32,780 bases of DNA from Terrisporobacter petrolearius (GTDB lineage: Bacteria; Bacillota; Clostridia; Peptostreptococcales; Peptostreptococcaceae). The DNA is taken from assembly GCF_020748185.1 (NCBI RefSeq), contig NZ_JAHZMO010000038.1:1-32780 (forward strand), read 5' to 3'. The stretch's first letter is position 1. Each line of letters starts with the position of its first letter. Positions 25,696-32,780 of this stretch are shown here, one piece after another. The notes below the pieces were generated by a model. That model was not told where the DNA came from, did not search any database, and worked only from the letters and a program-made list of their open reading frames with translations. Made by a program: the position numbers and the translations under genes.

Positions 25696-26391
25696 ATGAG
25701 ATTTCACATTATGACTCTTTTCCCAGAGATTTTTAATTCATATATGAGTGAAAGTATAATGAAAAGAGCTATTGAAAAAGAAATAATAGAAGTACATGTG
25801 TACAATATTAGAGACTTTTCAACAAACAAACATAAAAAAGTGGATGACTATCCATTTGGAGGGGGAGCAGGAATGCTTATGACTCCTCAACCCATATATG
25901 ACACATATAAGCATATTGTAGAAACCCACAATATAAAAAGTCCTAGAGTTGTATATTTAACACCAAAAGGTCAAGTATATAAACAAGATATAGCTTGTGA
26001 TTTATCTCTAGGTGAGGATATCATATTACTTTGTGGTCATTATGAAGGAATAGATCAAAGAATAATTGATTTAATAGTAACGGATGAAGTTTCCATAGGA
26101 GACTATGTATTAACTGGAGGAGAACTTCCAGCTTTAATTATGATAGACTCTATAGCTAGACTAATTCCTGGCGTACTTAGCCAAAATGAATCTTTTGAAG
26201 AAGAAAGTTTCAAAGATGATTTATTAGAATACCCACATTACACTAGACCGAGAGAGTTTATGGGTATGTCTGTACCAGATGTATTACTATCAGGTAATCA
26301 TCAAAAAATAGAAAAATGGCGTCTTGATGAATCTAAAAAAATTACGAAACTTAGAAGACCAGACTTGTACAAAAAGTCTTGTAAGAAGTAA
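25696..26391 (+). CDS. trmD: tRNA (guanine-37-N1)-methyltransferase
   Basis: 231 residues. The SPOUT trefoil-knot enzyme starts MRFHIMTLFPEIF and has PFGGGAGMLM, the SAM-binding knot segments LLCGHYEGIDQR and SIGDYVLTGGELPA, and the TRP box (YTRPREFMG). It methylates G37 next to the anticodon, preventing +1 frameshifting. Co-transcribed with rimM. Confidence 0.98.
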   Translation: MRFHIMTLFPEIFNSYMSESIMKRAIEKEIIEVHVYNIRDFSTNKHKKVDDYPFGGGAGMLMTPQPIYDTYKHIVETHNIKSPRVVYLTPKGQVYKQDIACDLSLGEDIILLCGHYEGIDQRIIDLIVTDEVSIGDYVLTGGELPALIMIDSIARLIPGVLSQNESFEEESFKDDLLEYPHYTRPREFMGMSVPDVLLSGNHQKIEKWRLDESKKITKLRRPDLYKKSCKK

Positions 26392-26407
26392 ATAATTATA
26401 GTATAAT
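26379..26407 (+). promoter_or_regulatory. Promoter of rplS
   Basis: TTGTAA (26379-26384), a 17-nt spacer and TATAAT (26402-26407). The -35 lies in the last codons of trmD. The inferred start near 26413 gives a ~77-nt leader before rplS. Confidence 0.65.
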
Positions 26408-26412
26408 TAAGA

Positions 26413-26489
26413 CTGTTGATAAATAACGGCCGCTCCTCTGCTTACATTGGTCAGTAATTAAGAGCGTCTATGAACTTAGGAGGAAGAAA
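26413..26489 (+). ncRNA. Probable ribosomal protein L19 leader
   Basis: The rplS 5' leader is less AT-rich than its flanks and can fold: CGCTC (26431-26435) pairs with GAGCG (26462-26466), with an inner CTG/CAG helix (26438/26452 region). Its size and position match the L19 leader known from Firmicutes, in which L19 represses its own mRNA. I cannot score it against a covariance model here. Confidence 0.6.
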
Positions 26490-26840
26490 ATGAACGAATT
26501 AATAAAATCATTAGAACAAGAACAATTAAAAGCTGAAGTTCCTGCATTTGGACCTGGGGACACAGTAAGAGTACACGTTAAAATAGTTGAAGGAAAAAGA
26601 GAAAGAATTCAGGTATTTGAAGGTGTAGTAATAAAGAGACAAGGTGGAGGAGCTAGAGAAACTTTCACTGTTAGAAAAATATCTTTCAATGTTGGTGTAG
26701 AAAGAACTTTCCCAGTTCACTCTCCAAAAATAGAAAAAATCGAAGTTACTAGAAAAGGTAAAGTAAGAAGAGCTAAGATAAACTACCTAAGAACTAGAAC
26801 TGGTAAAGCTGCTAAGATAAAAGAAGCTAGAAATAAATAA
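26490..26840 (+). CDS. rplS: 50S ribosomal protein L19
   Basis: 116 residues with the standard L19 landmarks: [48 protein letters not shown] and a basic C-terminus [16 protein letters not shown]. It is located at the 30S-50S interface. AGGAGGAAG precedes the ATG. Preceded by its own promoter and leader and followed by a terminator, so it can be a single-gene unit. Confidence 0.98.
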   Translation: MNELIKSLEQEQLKAEVPAFGPGDTVRVHVKIVEGKRERIQVFEGVVIKRQGGGARETFTVRKISFNVGVERTFPVHSPKIEKIEVTRKGKVRRAKINYLRTRTGKAAKIKEARNK

Positions 26841-26862
26841 TAACTTTTTAAGTTAATTTAGG

Positions 26863-26893
26863 AAGGAAATCTCTTTGGGGATTTCCTTTTTTT
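26863..26893 (+). terminator. Terminator after rplS
   Basis: GGAAATC (26865-26871) pairs with GATTTCC (26880-26886), extended by AA/TT, followed by seven T (26887-26893). Confidence 0.9.
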
Positions 26894-27003
26894 CAGTCAT
26901 TAATATGATGAAATATGGACAAAATTATAGATATAATAAAAATAAAATCCAATATATTAGGATGAAATAAATTAGTACTTATAAAAGATAAGGAAGTGAA
27001 AAT

Positions 27004-27918
27004 ATGGCAAGAGATTATAGAAGAAGTGATTATGACGAATATTTAAAAGATGATAACTTACATATAAACTGGTATCCAGGGCATATGAAAAAAACTAAGG
27101 AATTGGTTCAAAATAACTTAAAGATGGTAGACGTTGTAATAGAGCTATTAGATGCTAGAATACCTTACTCAAGCAAAAATCCTCAAATAGATGAAATAGT
27201 TGGAGATAAGCCAAGAGTAGTTGTTTTAAACAAAAGTGACTTAGCAAATCCAGCTAACTTAAGCAAATGGGTTAACTACTATGATAAAAAAGGGATAAAA
27301 GCAATACCTGTAGCTACTATAAAAGGTAATGGAGTAAATAAAATAGTAGACGAGTGTAAAAATGTTACTAAAGAGATGATGGACAACCTTAAAGCTAAGG
27401 GAAGACAAGAAAGAGCTATTAGACTTATGATAGTTGGTGTTCCAAACGTAGGTAAATCAACTCTTATAAACAAACTTACAGGAAGAAAAAGTACTGTAAC
27501 TGGCGATAAACCAGGGGTTACTAAATGTAAGCAATGGGTAAGACTTAAAGGAAACTTAGAATTACTAGACACTCCAGGTATACTTTGGCCTAAGTTTGAA
27601 GATCAAGAAGTTGCTCTTAACTTAGCTTTCAGTAGAGCTATAAAAGACGAAGTACTTGATATAGACACTTTAGGACTTAAATTTATAGAAAAGCTTATGG
27701 AAATAGAGCCGGAAAAATTAAAAGCAAGATATAAATTAGAAGAGCTAGGAGAAACTCCTCTTGAAACTATGGAAATGATAGGCAGAAAAAGAGGATTTAT
27801 ACTAGGAAGACAAGAACTTGACTATACTAGAATAGCTCAAACTGTTTTAAACGAATACAGAGAAGGTAAAATAGGACAAATATCTTTAGAAGAACCTATG
27901 GATTATATGGAAAAATAA
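27004..27918 (+). CDS. rbgA: Ribosome biogenesis GTPase RbgA (YlqF)
   Basis: 304 residues, about 20 more than B. subtilis RbgA because of a charged N-terminal lead before INWYPGHMKK. A circularly permuted GTPase: G4 NKSD (~76-79) comes before G1 GVPNVGKST (~145) and G3 DTPG (~189). The C-terminal ANTAR-like domain carries the MEMIGRKRGF segment. It is needed for late 50S assembly (L16 incorporation). ATG start with AAGGAAGTG upstream. Confidence 0.97.
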   Translation: MARDYRRSDYDEYLKDDNLHINWYPGHMKKTKELVQNNLKMVDVVIELLDARIPYSSKNPQIDEIVGDKPRVVVLNKSDLANPANLSKWVNYYDKKGIKAIPVATIKGNGVNKIVDECKNVTKEMMDNLKAKGRQERAIRLMIVGVPNVGKSTLINKLTGRKSTVTGDKPGVTKCKQWVRLKGNLELLDTPGILWPKFEDQEVALNLAFSRAIKDEVLDIDTLGLKFIEKLMEIEPEKLKARYKLEELGETPLETMEMIGRKRGFILGRQELDYTRIAQTVLNEYREGKIGQISLEEPMDYMEK

Positions 27919-27920
27919 AA

Positions 27921-27949
27921 AAAGAAAGTCATTATGACTTTCTTTTTTT
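27921..27949 (+). terminator. Terminator after rbgA
   Basis: A 10-bp stem (27921-27930 with 27936-27945) and 5-nt loop, with the T-run continuing to 27949. Confidence 0.88.
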
Positions 27950-28018
27950 ATTGAGAAATAACATTATAAAAAATAAATCATAAATTATATATATAAATAT
28001 TTATAGGGAGATGGTATT

Positions 28019-28522
28019 TTGATTGAACCTGAATACGGAGATGTAATATGTGTTAATCACGGTATATATAATCATTTTGGCATATTTGTAGATAAAAACC
28101 ACGTTATCCATTATAGTGGAAAAGAAAAGGATATGTTTTTTAGAGAGATGGTTATAGATGAAACAGATATGGAAAATTTTCTGGGAGGCTCTGACAAATA
28201 TTATGTATATAGGTTTTCACAGGACAAACCTTCTAATGTTAATAGGATAAGGGCAGAAGGACTAGGTAGAGACTTAGTAGATGATGTGCAAGCTTTATAT
28301 CTTATTTATCAAATTAAAAACAAGATTAAATTTAAAGTATACACACCAGAAGAAACTGTAAAAAGGGCAAGAAGTAGAATTGGGGAAAGAAAGTTTTTGC
28401 TTCATGCTAACAATTGTGAGCATTTTGCTATTTGGTGCAAAACAGGAGTTAGACAATCCTATCAAGTTAATGCAGTGATAAAAGCAGTGTTTGTGAAATA
28501 TTTAATATATGAAGATTATTAA
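28019..28522 (+). CDS. LRAT-domain (permuted NlpC/P60-like) protein
   Basis: 167 residues from a TTG start (MIEPEYGDVICVNHG), with AGGGAG eight nucleotides before it. The LRAT/HRASLS signature is present: H19 in NHFGIF, H31 in VIHYSG and C133 in NNCEHFAIW. The 12-residue spacing of the two histidines and the NCEHF box match the vertebrate family, whose members move acyl groups between lipids and amines. No signal peptide is evident, but the C-terminus (AVIKAVFVKYLIY) is hydrophobic. It is a stand-alone gene between two terminators. Substrate and role in bacteria are unknown; a lipid acyltransferase or thiol hydrolase is plausible. Confidence 0.82.
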   Translation: MIEPEYGDVICVNHGIYNHFGIFVDKNHVIHYSGKEKDMFFREMVIDETDMENFLGGSDKYYVYRFSQDKPSNVNRIRAEGLGRDLVDDVQALYLIYQIKNKIKFKVYTPEETVKRARSRIGERKFLLHANNCEHFAIWCKTGVRQSYQVNAVIKAVFVKYLIYEDY

Positions 28523-28526
28523 AATT

Positions 28527-28555
28527 ACGTAGGAAAAGGATACCTACGTTTTTTT
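28527..28555 (+). terminator. Terminator after the LRAT-like gene
   Basis: ACGTAGG (28527-28533) pairs with CCTACGT (28543-28549), 9-nt loop, with T to 28555. The stem starts five nucleotides after the stop codon. Confidence 0.9.
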
Positions 28556-28636
28556 ATTTATAAAATTACATAAAAATAAATATTTAAATAAGTATAATAA
28601 AAAATAATGTTAAAAAATAAAAATATTTTAAAAAAA

Positions 28637-28684
28637 TTTAGCAAAAAATTAACAATCAATAAAAAATCGTGCTAAAATTATAAT
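28637..28684 (+). promoter_or_regulatory. Possible operator and -10 element upstream of the nhaC-type gene
   Basis: The 272-nt gap 28556-28827 contains an inverted repeat TTTAGCA (28637-28643) / TGCTAAA (28670-28676) ending just before a TATAAT (28679-28684), which would suit a repressor covering the promoter; no good -35 is seen. A transcript starting here would have a leader of about 135 nt containing less AT-rich segments, in which I recognise no known riboswitch. Confidence 0.35.
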
Positions 28685-28827
28685 AAAATATAACAAATTA
28701 TATATTTAAATTATAAAGCAGGTGATACAGCAAAAACATATTGATTTATGAGTAAAATAATAAGAGCTAGTACGAACTAATAAGTTTCCAAAAAAAGCGT
28801 TATGCTATTGATAAGGGGAGAATTAAT

Positions 28828-30255
28828 ATGAAACAGCAAGTTAGTAGGAAGGCCACATTATTAGAGGCGATGATACCAATAATATGTTTAGGAGTGTTTT
28901 TAGGAATAGGAATATTTATGTATGGATCATCACCACATGTACCACTGGTAGGAGCAGCAGCCATAGCAGGAGCTATAGGTGTATATAGATTAGGCTTTCA
29001 ATGGTCTGAACTAGAAAGTAGTATGTTTGATAGTATTAAAATGGCAATGCAAGCAATTTTAATAATAATGATAATAGGTATACTTATAGGAACTTGGATA
29101 ATAAGTGGAGTAGTACCAAGCATGATTTATTGGGGATTAAAAGTTATATCACCAAATATTTTCTTAGTGGCATCAGTAATAGTATGTTCCATAGTATCTC
29201 TAGCAACAGGATCATCTTGGAGTACAATGGGAACAGTTGGTGTGGCACTTTTAGGAATAGGTCAAAGTTTAGGAATACCAACAGGCTTAGTAGCAGGTTC
29301 TATAATATCAGGAGCATACTTCGGAGATAAATTATCACCTTTATCTGAAACGACTAATTTGGCACCAGCAATGGCAGGTACTGATTTATTTACTCATATA
29401 AAATATATGTTATATTCAACTATACCATCATTAATAATAGTTATAGTGATATTTGGTATAATGGGAATGAAATATTCGGGACAAGAATTAGATATAAGTC
29501 AAATACAATTAATTAGTAATACATTAGAATCTTCATACAATACACTATCACCACTTTTATTAATTGCACCAATAGCAGTAATTGTGCTAGTAATGCTAAA
29601 AGTACCAGCAATCCCTGGACTTATAGGAGGAGCATTGATAGGAGTTGTTATAGCAGTATTTTTCCAAGGTCAAGATATGGGAGTCATATTAGAGGCAGCA
29701 ACAAATGGATATGTATCAGCTACAGGTGTGGAGTCAGTAGACATGTTATTATCTAAAGGTGGCCTTATGAACATGATGTCAACAGTATCATTAACAATAT
29801 GTGCCCTAGGCTTAGGAGGTATACTAGAAAAAACAGGTATGCTTGAAGCCATAGCATCTTCCATATTAAAAGCTGCAAAAGGAGTATTTGGAACTGTATT
29901 ATGTACTATGTTAACTTGCACATTTACTAACATAATAGCTGGAGAACAATATTTATCGATAGTTATACCTGGAAGAATGTATAGTGAAGAATTCAAAAAA
30001 AGAGGAATACATCCAAAAATGTTATCAAGAGCATTAGAAGATAGTGGAACACTAAGTTCTCCATTAGTACCATGGAATACTTGTGGAGCATATATTGCAG
30101 GAACATTAGGTGTGTCAGCCTTTGTGTATGCGCCATATGCCTTATTAAATATAATAAATCCATTAGTTTCATTGGCAATGATAGCAGTTAATTATAAAGT
30201 AGCAAGAATAGATGATAATAAAGAAGATTTAAAAATGTGTGAAAAAGCTAATTAG
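28828..30255 (+). CDS. nhaC: NhaC-family Na+/H+ (or carboxylate/H+) antiporter
   Basis: 475 residues with about 11-12 hydrophobic helices. The NhaC hallmark GAYFGDKLSPLSETTNLAPA lies near residues 157-176, and the C-terminal half has a matching stretch (RALEDSGTLSSPLVPWNTCGAY). The family includes Na+/H+ antiporters and malate/lactate antiporters (MleN), so the ion is clear only at family level. It works in the cell membrane. It is a single gene with its own promoter region and a strong downstream terminator; AAGGGGAG precedes the ATG. Confidence 0.9.
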   Translation: MKQQVSRKATLLEAMIPIICLGVFLGIGIFMYGSSPHVPLVGAAAIAGAIGVYRLGFQWSELESSMFDSIKMAMQAILIIMIIGILIGTWIISGVVPSMIYWGLKVISPNIFLVASVIVCSIVSLATGSSWSTMGTVGVALLGIGQSLGIPTGLVAGSIISGAYFGDKLSPLSETTNLAPAMAGTDLFTHIKYMLYSTIPSLIIVIVIFGIMGMKYSGQELDISQIQLISNTLESSYNTLSPLLLIAPIAVIVLVMLKVPAIPGLIGGALIGVVIAVFFQGQDMGVILEAATNGYVSATGVESVDMLLSKGGLMNMMSTVSLTICALGLGGILEKTGMLEAIASSILKAAKGVFGTVLCTMLTCTFTNIIAGEQYLSIVIPGRMYSEEFKKRGIHPKMLSRALEDSGTLSSPLVPWNTCGAYIAGTLGVSAFVYAPYALLNIINPLVSLAMIAVNYKVARIDDNKEDLKMCEKAN

Positions 30256-30280
30256 TTATTAAGTTGAATAGATATATGAA

Positions 30281-30313
30281 GCCAACAGAAAAGTAGTTCT
30301 GTTGGCCTTTTTT
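30281..30313 (+). terminator. Terminator after nhaC
   Basis: A perfect 10-bp GC-containing stem (30281-30290 with 30297-30306), 6-nt loop and a run of six T at 30308-30313. Confidence 0.92.
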
Positions 30314-30412
30314 GTGAAGGTAAATCCTTGGTCATATGAAGGCGGTGAATTATATGATAAAATATAAAAGGTAAGTACATAATAAAACTGAATAAATATT
30401 AAGGAGATTACC

Positions 30413-31180
30413 ATGAATAACAAAAGTGTAAAAGAGATAAAAGAAATAGTAGATAATTTAAAAGTTGAACAATACTTAGAATATATAAATATTTTTAAAA
30501 ATGATGAAAGAAAATCAGTGCAAAAGTTAGCTGTATCTTTGGCAAAAAAACTAGATGCCATAAGAAAAGAAGATGAAAGATTAGAACTTATAAATACATA
30601 TGAAAATGACGGATACTCAAAAGGGTATTTATACATAGGTGGAATAGACGAAGTTGGTAGAGGACCACTAGCTGGGCCAGTAGTTGCAGCTGTAGTTGTT
30701 TTACCACCAAACACAAAAATAGAAGGAGTAGACGACTCTAAAAAAGTAAAAGAAAGCAAAAGAGAAGAGTTATGCGAAATAATAAAAGAACATGCACTGG
30801 ACTTTGGAATAGGAATTGTGGACAATGAAGAAATAGACGACTACAATATTTTAAATGCCACATTTATGGCAATGAAAAAAGCATTAAACTCAATGAAAAA
30901 ACAACCAGACTATTTATTAGTAGATGCTGTAACTATACCAGGGATTGATATAAAACAAAATCCAATAATAAAAGGTGATTCAAAATCCATATCTATAGGA
31001 GCTGCCAGTATATTAGCGAAGGTTACAAGAGATAGAATGATGTGTGACTACGATGAAATATACCCAGAGTATGGATTTAAATCAAACAAAGGATATGGTA
31101 CAAAGGAACACTACGAAGCTATAGAAAAACATGGTATAACACCAATACATAGAAAAAGTTTCCTTAAAAATGTTTTATAG
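30413..31180 (+). CDS. rnhB: Ribonuclease HII
   Basis: 255 residues. The RNase HII core starts near residue 75 with YIGGIDEVGRGPLAGPVV (metal-binding Asp/Glu), followed by DDSKKVKESKR, DYLLVDAV and SIAAASILAKVTRDR-like SIGAASILAKVTRDR. The ~70-residue N-terminal helical extension is typical of Firmicute enzymes. It removes ribonucleotides from DNA and RNA primers. Its place after rbgA, with two genes inserted between, matches the usual rbgA-rnhB linkage. Confidence 0.97.
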   Translation: MNNKSVKEIKEIVDNLKVEQYLEYINIFKNDERKSVQKLAVSLAKKLDAIRKEDERLELINTYENDGYSKGYLYIGGIDEVGRGPLAGPVVAAVVVLPPNTKIEGVDDSKKVKESKREELCEIIKEHALDFGIGIVDNEEIDDYNILNATFMAMKKALNSMKKQPDYLLVDAVTIPGIDIKQNPIIKGDSKSISIGAASILAKVTRDRMMCDYDEIYPEYGFKSNKGYGTKEHYEAIEKHGITPIHRKSFLKNVL

Positions 31181-31239
31181 ACTATAATTATAAATGGAAG
31201 AATTATTAAGATAAATTATTGTTGGAGGGGGTCATAATA

Positions 31240-32256
31240 ATGAATTATAAAGACATGCTAAAAGAAGCGAGAGAAAACTTAAATGGAAGTTGTAGAGTTT
31301 GTAAAGCTTGTAATGGAGTAGTTTGTGCAGGAGAAGTACCAGGAATGGGTGGAAAAGACACTGGATCTGCATTTGTAGAAAACTTCAAAAGTTTACAAGA
31401 TGTTAAAATAAACATGAGAGTTATACATAACGTATCAAATCCAGATACATCAGTAGAATTATTTGGGAAGAAAATGAAAGCACCAATATTTGCAGCTCCT
31501 ATAACAGGAACTACATTAAACATGGGTGGAAAAATAAGTGAAAGAGAATACATAACTCCAGTTGTAGAAGGATGTATAGAAAGTGGAATCTTCCCAATGG
31601 TTGGAGATACTGCTGTAGATTCTTTTTTAATGGATAACTTAGATGTATTAAAAGAAAATAATGGACAAGGGATCGTATTTATAAAACCTTGGGAAAACCA
31701 CGACATAATAAAAAAAATAAAATTAGCTGAAGAAGCGGGAGCTTTTGCTGTTGGTGTGGATGTAGATGCATGTGGTCTTGTGACTTTATCTATGCACGGG
31801 AAGGCTGTTGTACCAAAGGATGTGGAAGCTTTAAAAGAGCTAAAAGCTGCTACTAAGCTACCATTTATAGTGAAGGGTATAATGACTGTGGAAGATGCTA
31901 TGCTTGCTGTAGAAGCTGGTGTGGATGCTATAGTTGTTTCTAACCATGGTGGTAGAGTTTTAGACTGTACTCCAGGTGCTGCTGATGTGTTACCTGCTAT
32001 TGCTGGGGCTGTTGATGGTAAGTTAACTGTGCTTGTTGATGGTGGTGTTAGAAGTGGTGTTGATGTTGTGAAGCTTATTGGTCTTGGGGCTGATGGTGTT
32101 CTTATTGGAAGACCTTTTGTAACTGCTAGTTTTGGTGGTGGCAGAGAAGGTGTTGAGATGTATGTTAAGAAGATCGTTGGTGAGTTTGAGGCTACTATGA
32201 GACTTACTGGATGTCAGACTGTTGGGGATATTGATGGGAAGGTTATATATAGATAG
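31240..32256 (+). CDS. FMN-dependent alpha-hydroxy-acid dehydrogenase family protein with N-terminal Cys motif
   Basis: 338 residues from ATG 31240, with GGAGGGGG upstream; a TTG at 31219 lies before that site and is rejected. The FMN barrel of the lactate/glycolate oxidase family ends with LPFIVKGIMTVEDA, the catalytic histidine H236 (SNHGGRVLD) and DGGVRSGVDVVKL ... ADGVLIGRPF. The N-terminus has C18, C21, C24 and C29 (CRVCKACNGVVC, then PGMGG), which could bind an FeS cluster or zinc and is unlike classical lactate oxidases. The substrate is unknown. Codon use changes from A-ending in the first half to GGT/GTT/GCT/AAG/GAG-rich from about 31740 onward. Confidence 0.88.
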   Translation: MNYKDMLKEARENLNGSCRVCKACNGVVCAGEVPGMGGKDTGSAFVENFKSLQDVKINMRVIHNVSNPDTSVELFGKKMKAPIFAAPITGTTLNMGGKISEREYITPVVEGCIESGIFPMVGDTAVDSFLMDNLDVLKENNGQGIVFIKPWENHDIIKKIKLAEEAGAFAVGVDVDACGLVTLSMHGKAVVPKDVEALKELKAATKLPFIVKGIMTVEDAMLAVEAGVDAIVVSNHGGRVLDCTPGAADVLPAIAGAVDGKLTVLVDGGVRSGVDVVKLIGLGADGVLIGRPFVTASFGGGREGVEMYVKKIVGEFEATMRLTGCQTVGDIDGKVIYR

Positions 32257-32262
32257 TAAGTA

Positions 32263-32297
32263 GGTGGACAGGGGTTCGATACGACTCATTTCCACCA
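32263..32297 (+). other. Decayed tmRNA/tRNA-like 3' end (possible attachment-site remnant)
   Basis: GGGGTTCGATA (32271-32281) resembles a T-stem and T-loop, and CATTTCCACCA (32287-32297) resembles an acceptor strand plus discriminator and CCA, as at the 3' end of ssrA (usually ending CATCTCCACCA). The T-stem has two broken pairs (G73-G83 and G72-A84 in the 322xx numbering), and no upstream tmRNA body precedes it, only the end of the flavoenzyme gene. Such fragments are often left by integrative elements that target ssrA. Confidence 0.5.
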
Positions 32298-32310
32298 TTG
32301 AAATCCACGA

Positions 32311-32344
32311 AAACACATTGATAATATTGTCAATGTGTTTTTTA
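32311..32344 (+). terminator. Strong terminator after the tmRNA-like fragment
   Basis: A 10-bp stem AACACATTGA (32312-32321) / TCAATGTGTT (32330-32339) with an 8-nt loop, followed by T to 32343. It closes the flavoenzyme gene transcript and would also suit an ssrA-type RNA. Confidence 0.88.
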
Positions 32345-32355
32345 ATGTAAAAAAA

Positions 32356-32383
32356 TTAACATATGCATTAAATATGGTATACT
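32356..32383 (+). promoter_or_regulatory. Promoter of the right-edge leader
   Basis: TTAACA (32356-32361), 16-nt spacer, TATACT (32378-32383). The transcript would start near 32390 and run through about 185 nt of leader, with a CCCA/TGGG-based fold (around 32468-32505), before the leader peptide. Confidence 0.5.
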
Positions 32384-32574
32384 CAGATGTATTAATCGAA
32401 TAGACTTAGGAAGTAGTAAATATATCTATAAAACTAAAAAGTTTAAAAATATTACAGAGTGCAAATACCCATGAGAAATAGTAGAAATGTAATATACTGC
32501 GTGGGATAATTAGTTACATTAACTGCTGATTATACACTTTAGTTAGTTAATTAATTAAGTAAAGGAGCAGGTAT

Positions 32575-32619
32575 ATGAAATATACTAATCTTTGTACGGC
32601 TACTTATTTGAATAACTAA
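32575..32619 (+). CDS. 14-codon leader peptide of a putative attenuator
   Basis: ATG 32575 is preceded by AAAGGAGCAG and reads MKYTNLCTATYLNN before TAA. Its strong ribosome site, the long untranslated leader before it and the hairpins after it (CAGATT/AATCTG at 32637-32651 and the dyad at 32702-32740) form the layout of a translation-controlled attenuator. Leaders of this type precede ribosome-protection tetracycline and ABC-F antibiotic-resistance genes. The regulated gene is outside the window, so that link is a guess. Confidence 0.5.
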   Translation: MKYTNLCTATYLNN

Positions 32620-32701
32620 AAAAGGGCCACCACTAACAGATTTTTAATCTGCTGAGAGACTGTGAAGTTTTTTCTGTAAATAGCTTTCTATGATAAGTTT
32701 A

Positions 32702-32740
32702 TTAAGGCATGGATATGAAAATTATGTATCCATGCCTTAA
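32702..32740 (+). terminator. 14-bp perfect dyad in the right-edge leader
   Basis: 32702-32715 pairs perfectly with 32727-32740 around an 11-nt loop. The following T-run is weak (TTTG), so it may be a conditional terminator or attenuator. Bases 32741-32780 show no gene. Confidence 0.6.
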
Positions 32741-32780
32741 TTTGAATGTAATTCCAATTTAATTGCATGTCAAGTACACC

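Noticed and set aside
28685..28827. Known riboswitch in the nhaC leader
   Set aside because: I could not match any conserved riboswitch core by eye.
32023..32316. Minus-strand frame of 97 codons across the end of the flavoenzyme gene
   Set aside because: It results from the GGT/GTT-rich codons on the opposite strand and covers the tmRNA-like remnant; no homology recognised.
32401..32520. T-box riboswitch in the right-edge leader
   Set aside because: The conserved TGGNACCGCG antiterminator sequence is absent; a leader-peptide attenuator fits better.

Overview
The window is a very AT-rich stretch of a Firmicute chromosome, most likely from a clostridium of the Peptostreptococcaceae (Clostridioides / Paraclostridium / Romboutsia type). 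The reasons are A/T-ending codons, strong Shine-Dalgarno sites, several TTG/GTG starts, a CD1247-type acidic protein, and the gene order rnc - radical SAM - smc - ftsY - ylxM - ffh - rpsP - khpA - rimM - trmD - rplS - rbgA - rnhB. The genus is an inference.

Bases 220-13559 hold an accessory catabolic region built from two related modules. Module A has a 2-enoate-reductase-like FMN/FeS/FAD flavoprotein (minus strand), divergent from a LysR regulator that is followed by a YdiB-type quinate/shikimate dehydrogenase, a type I 3-dehydroquinate dehydratase and a frameshifted dicarboxylate-type symporter. Module B has a second LysR (minus strand), divergent from a xylose-isomerase-like TIM barrel (candidate 3-dehydroshikimate dehydratase), a second flavoprotein, a second YdiB-type dehydrogenase, an MFS transporter and a small ABM/YgiN-like protein. 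The gene content resembles the shikimate-induced qui operons of Listeria (QuiR regulon). Quinate or shikimate would be imported, oxidised to 3-dehydroquinate/3-dehydroshikimate, and then dehydrated to protocatechuate and/or reduced at the enoate double bond by the flavoproteins. Three promoters of the region share one operator layout: a 15-bp LysR box (ATAG-N7-CTAT), a 16-nt gap, and ATCAATTKGT overlapping the -35. The two LysR proteins have the same recognition helix, which suggests one shared regulon.

Bases 13647-15670 carry a shikimate kinase with an N-terminal extension, elongation factor P and the CD1247-like protein. Bases 15785-27918 are the core RNase III / SMC / signal-recognition-particle / ribosome-maturation region, with a probable L19 leader before rplS and an odd imperfect repeat element just before smc.

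Bases 28019-32256 hold a monocistronic LRAT-like thiol-enzyme gene, an NhaC-type antiporter, rnhB, and an FMN-dependent alpha-hydroxy-acid dehydrogenase relative with a four-cysteine N-terminus and a sharp internal change in codon use. The last ~500 bases hold a decayed tmRNA/tRNA-like 3' end, a strong terminator, and a long leader with its own promoter, a 14-codon leader peptide and two hairpins, evidently controlling a gene beyond the window.
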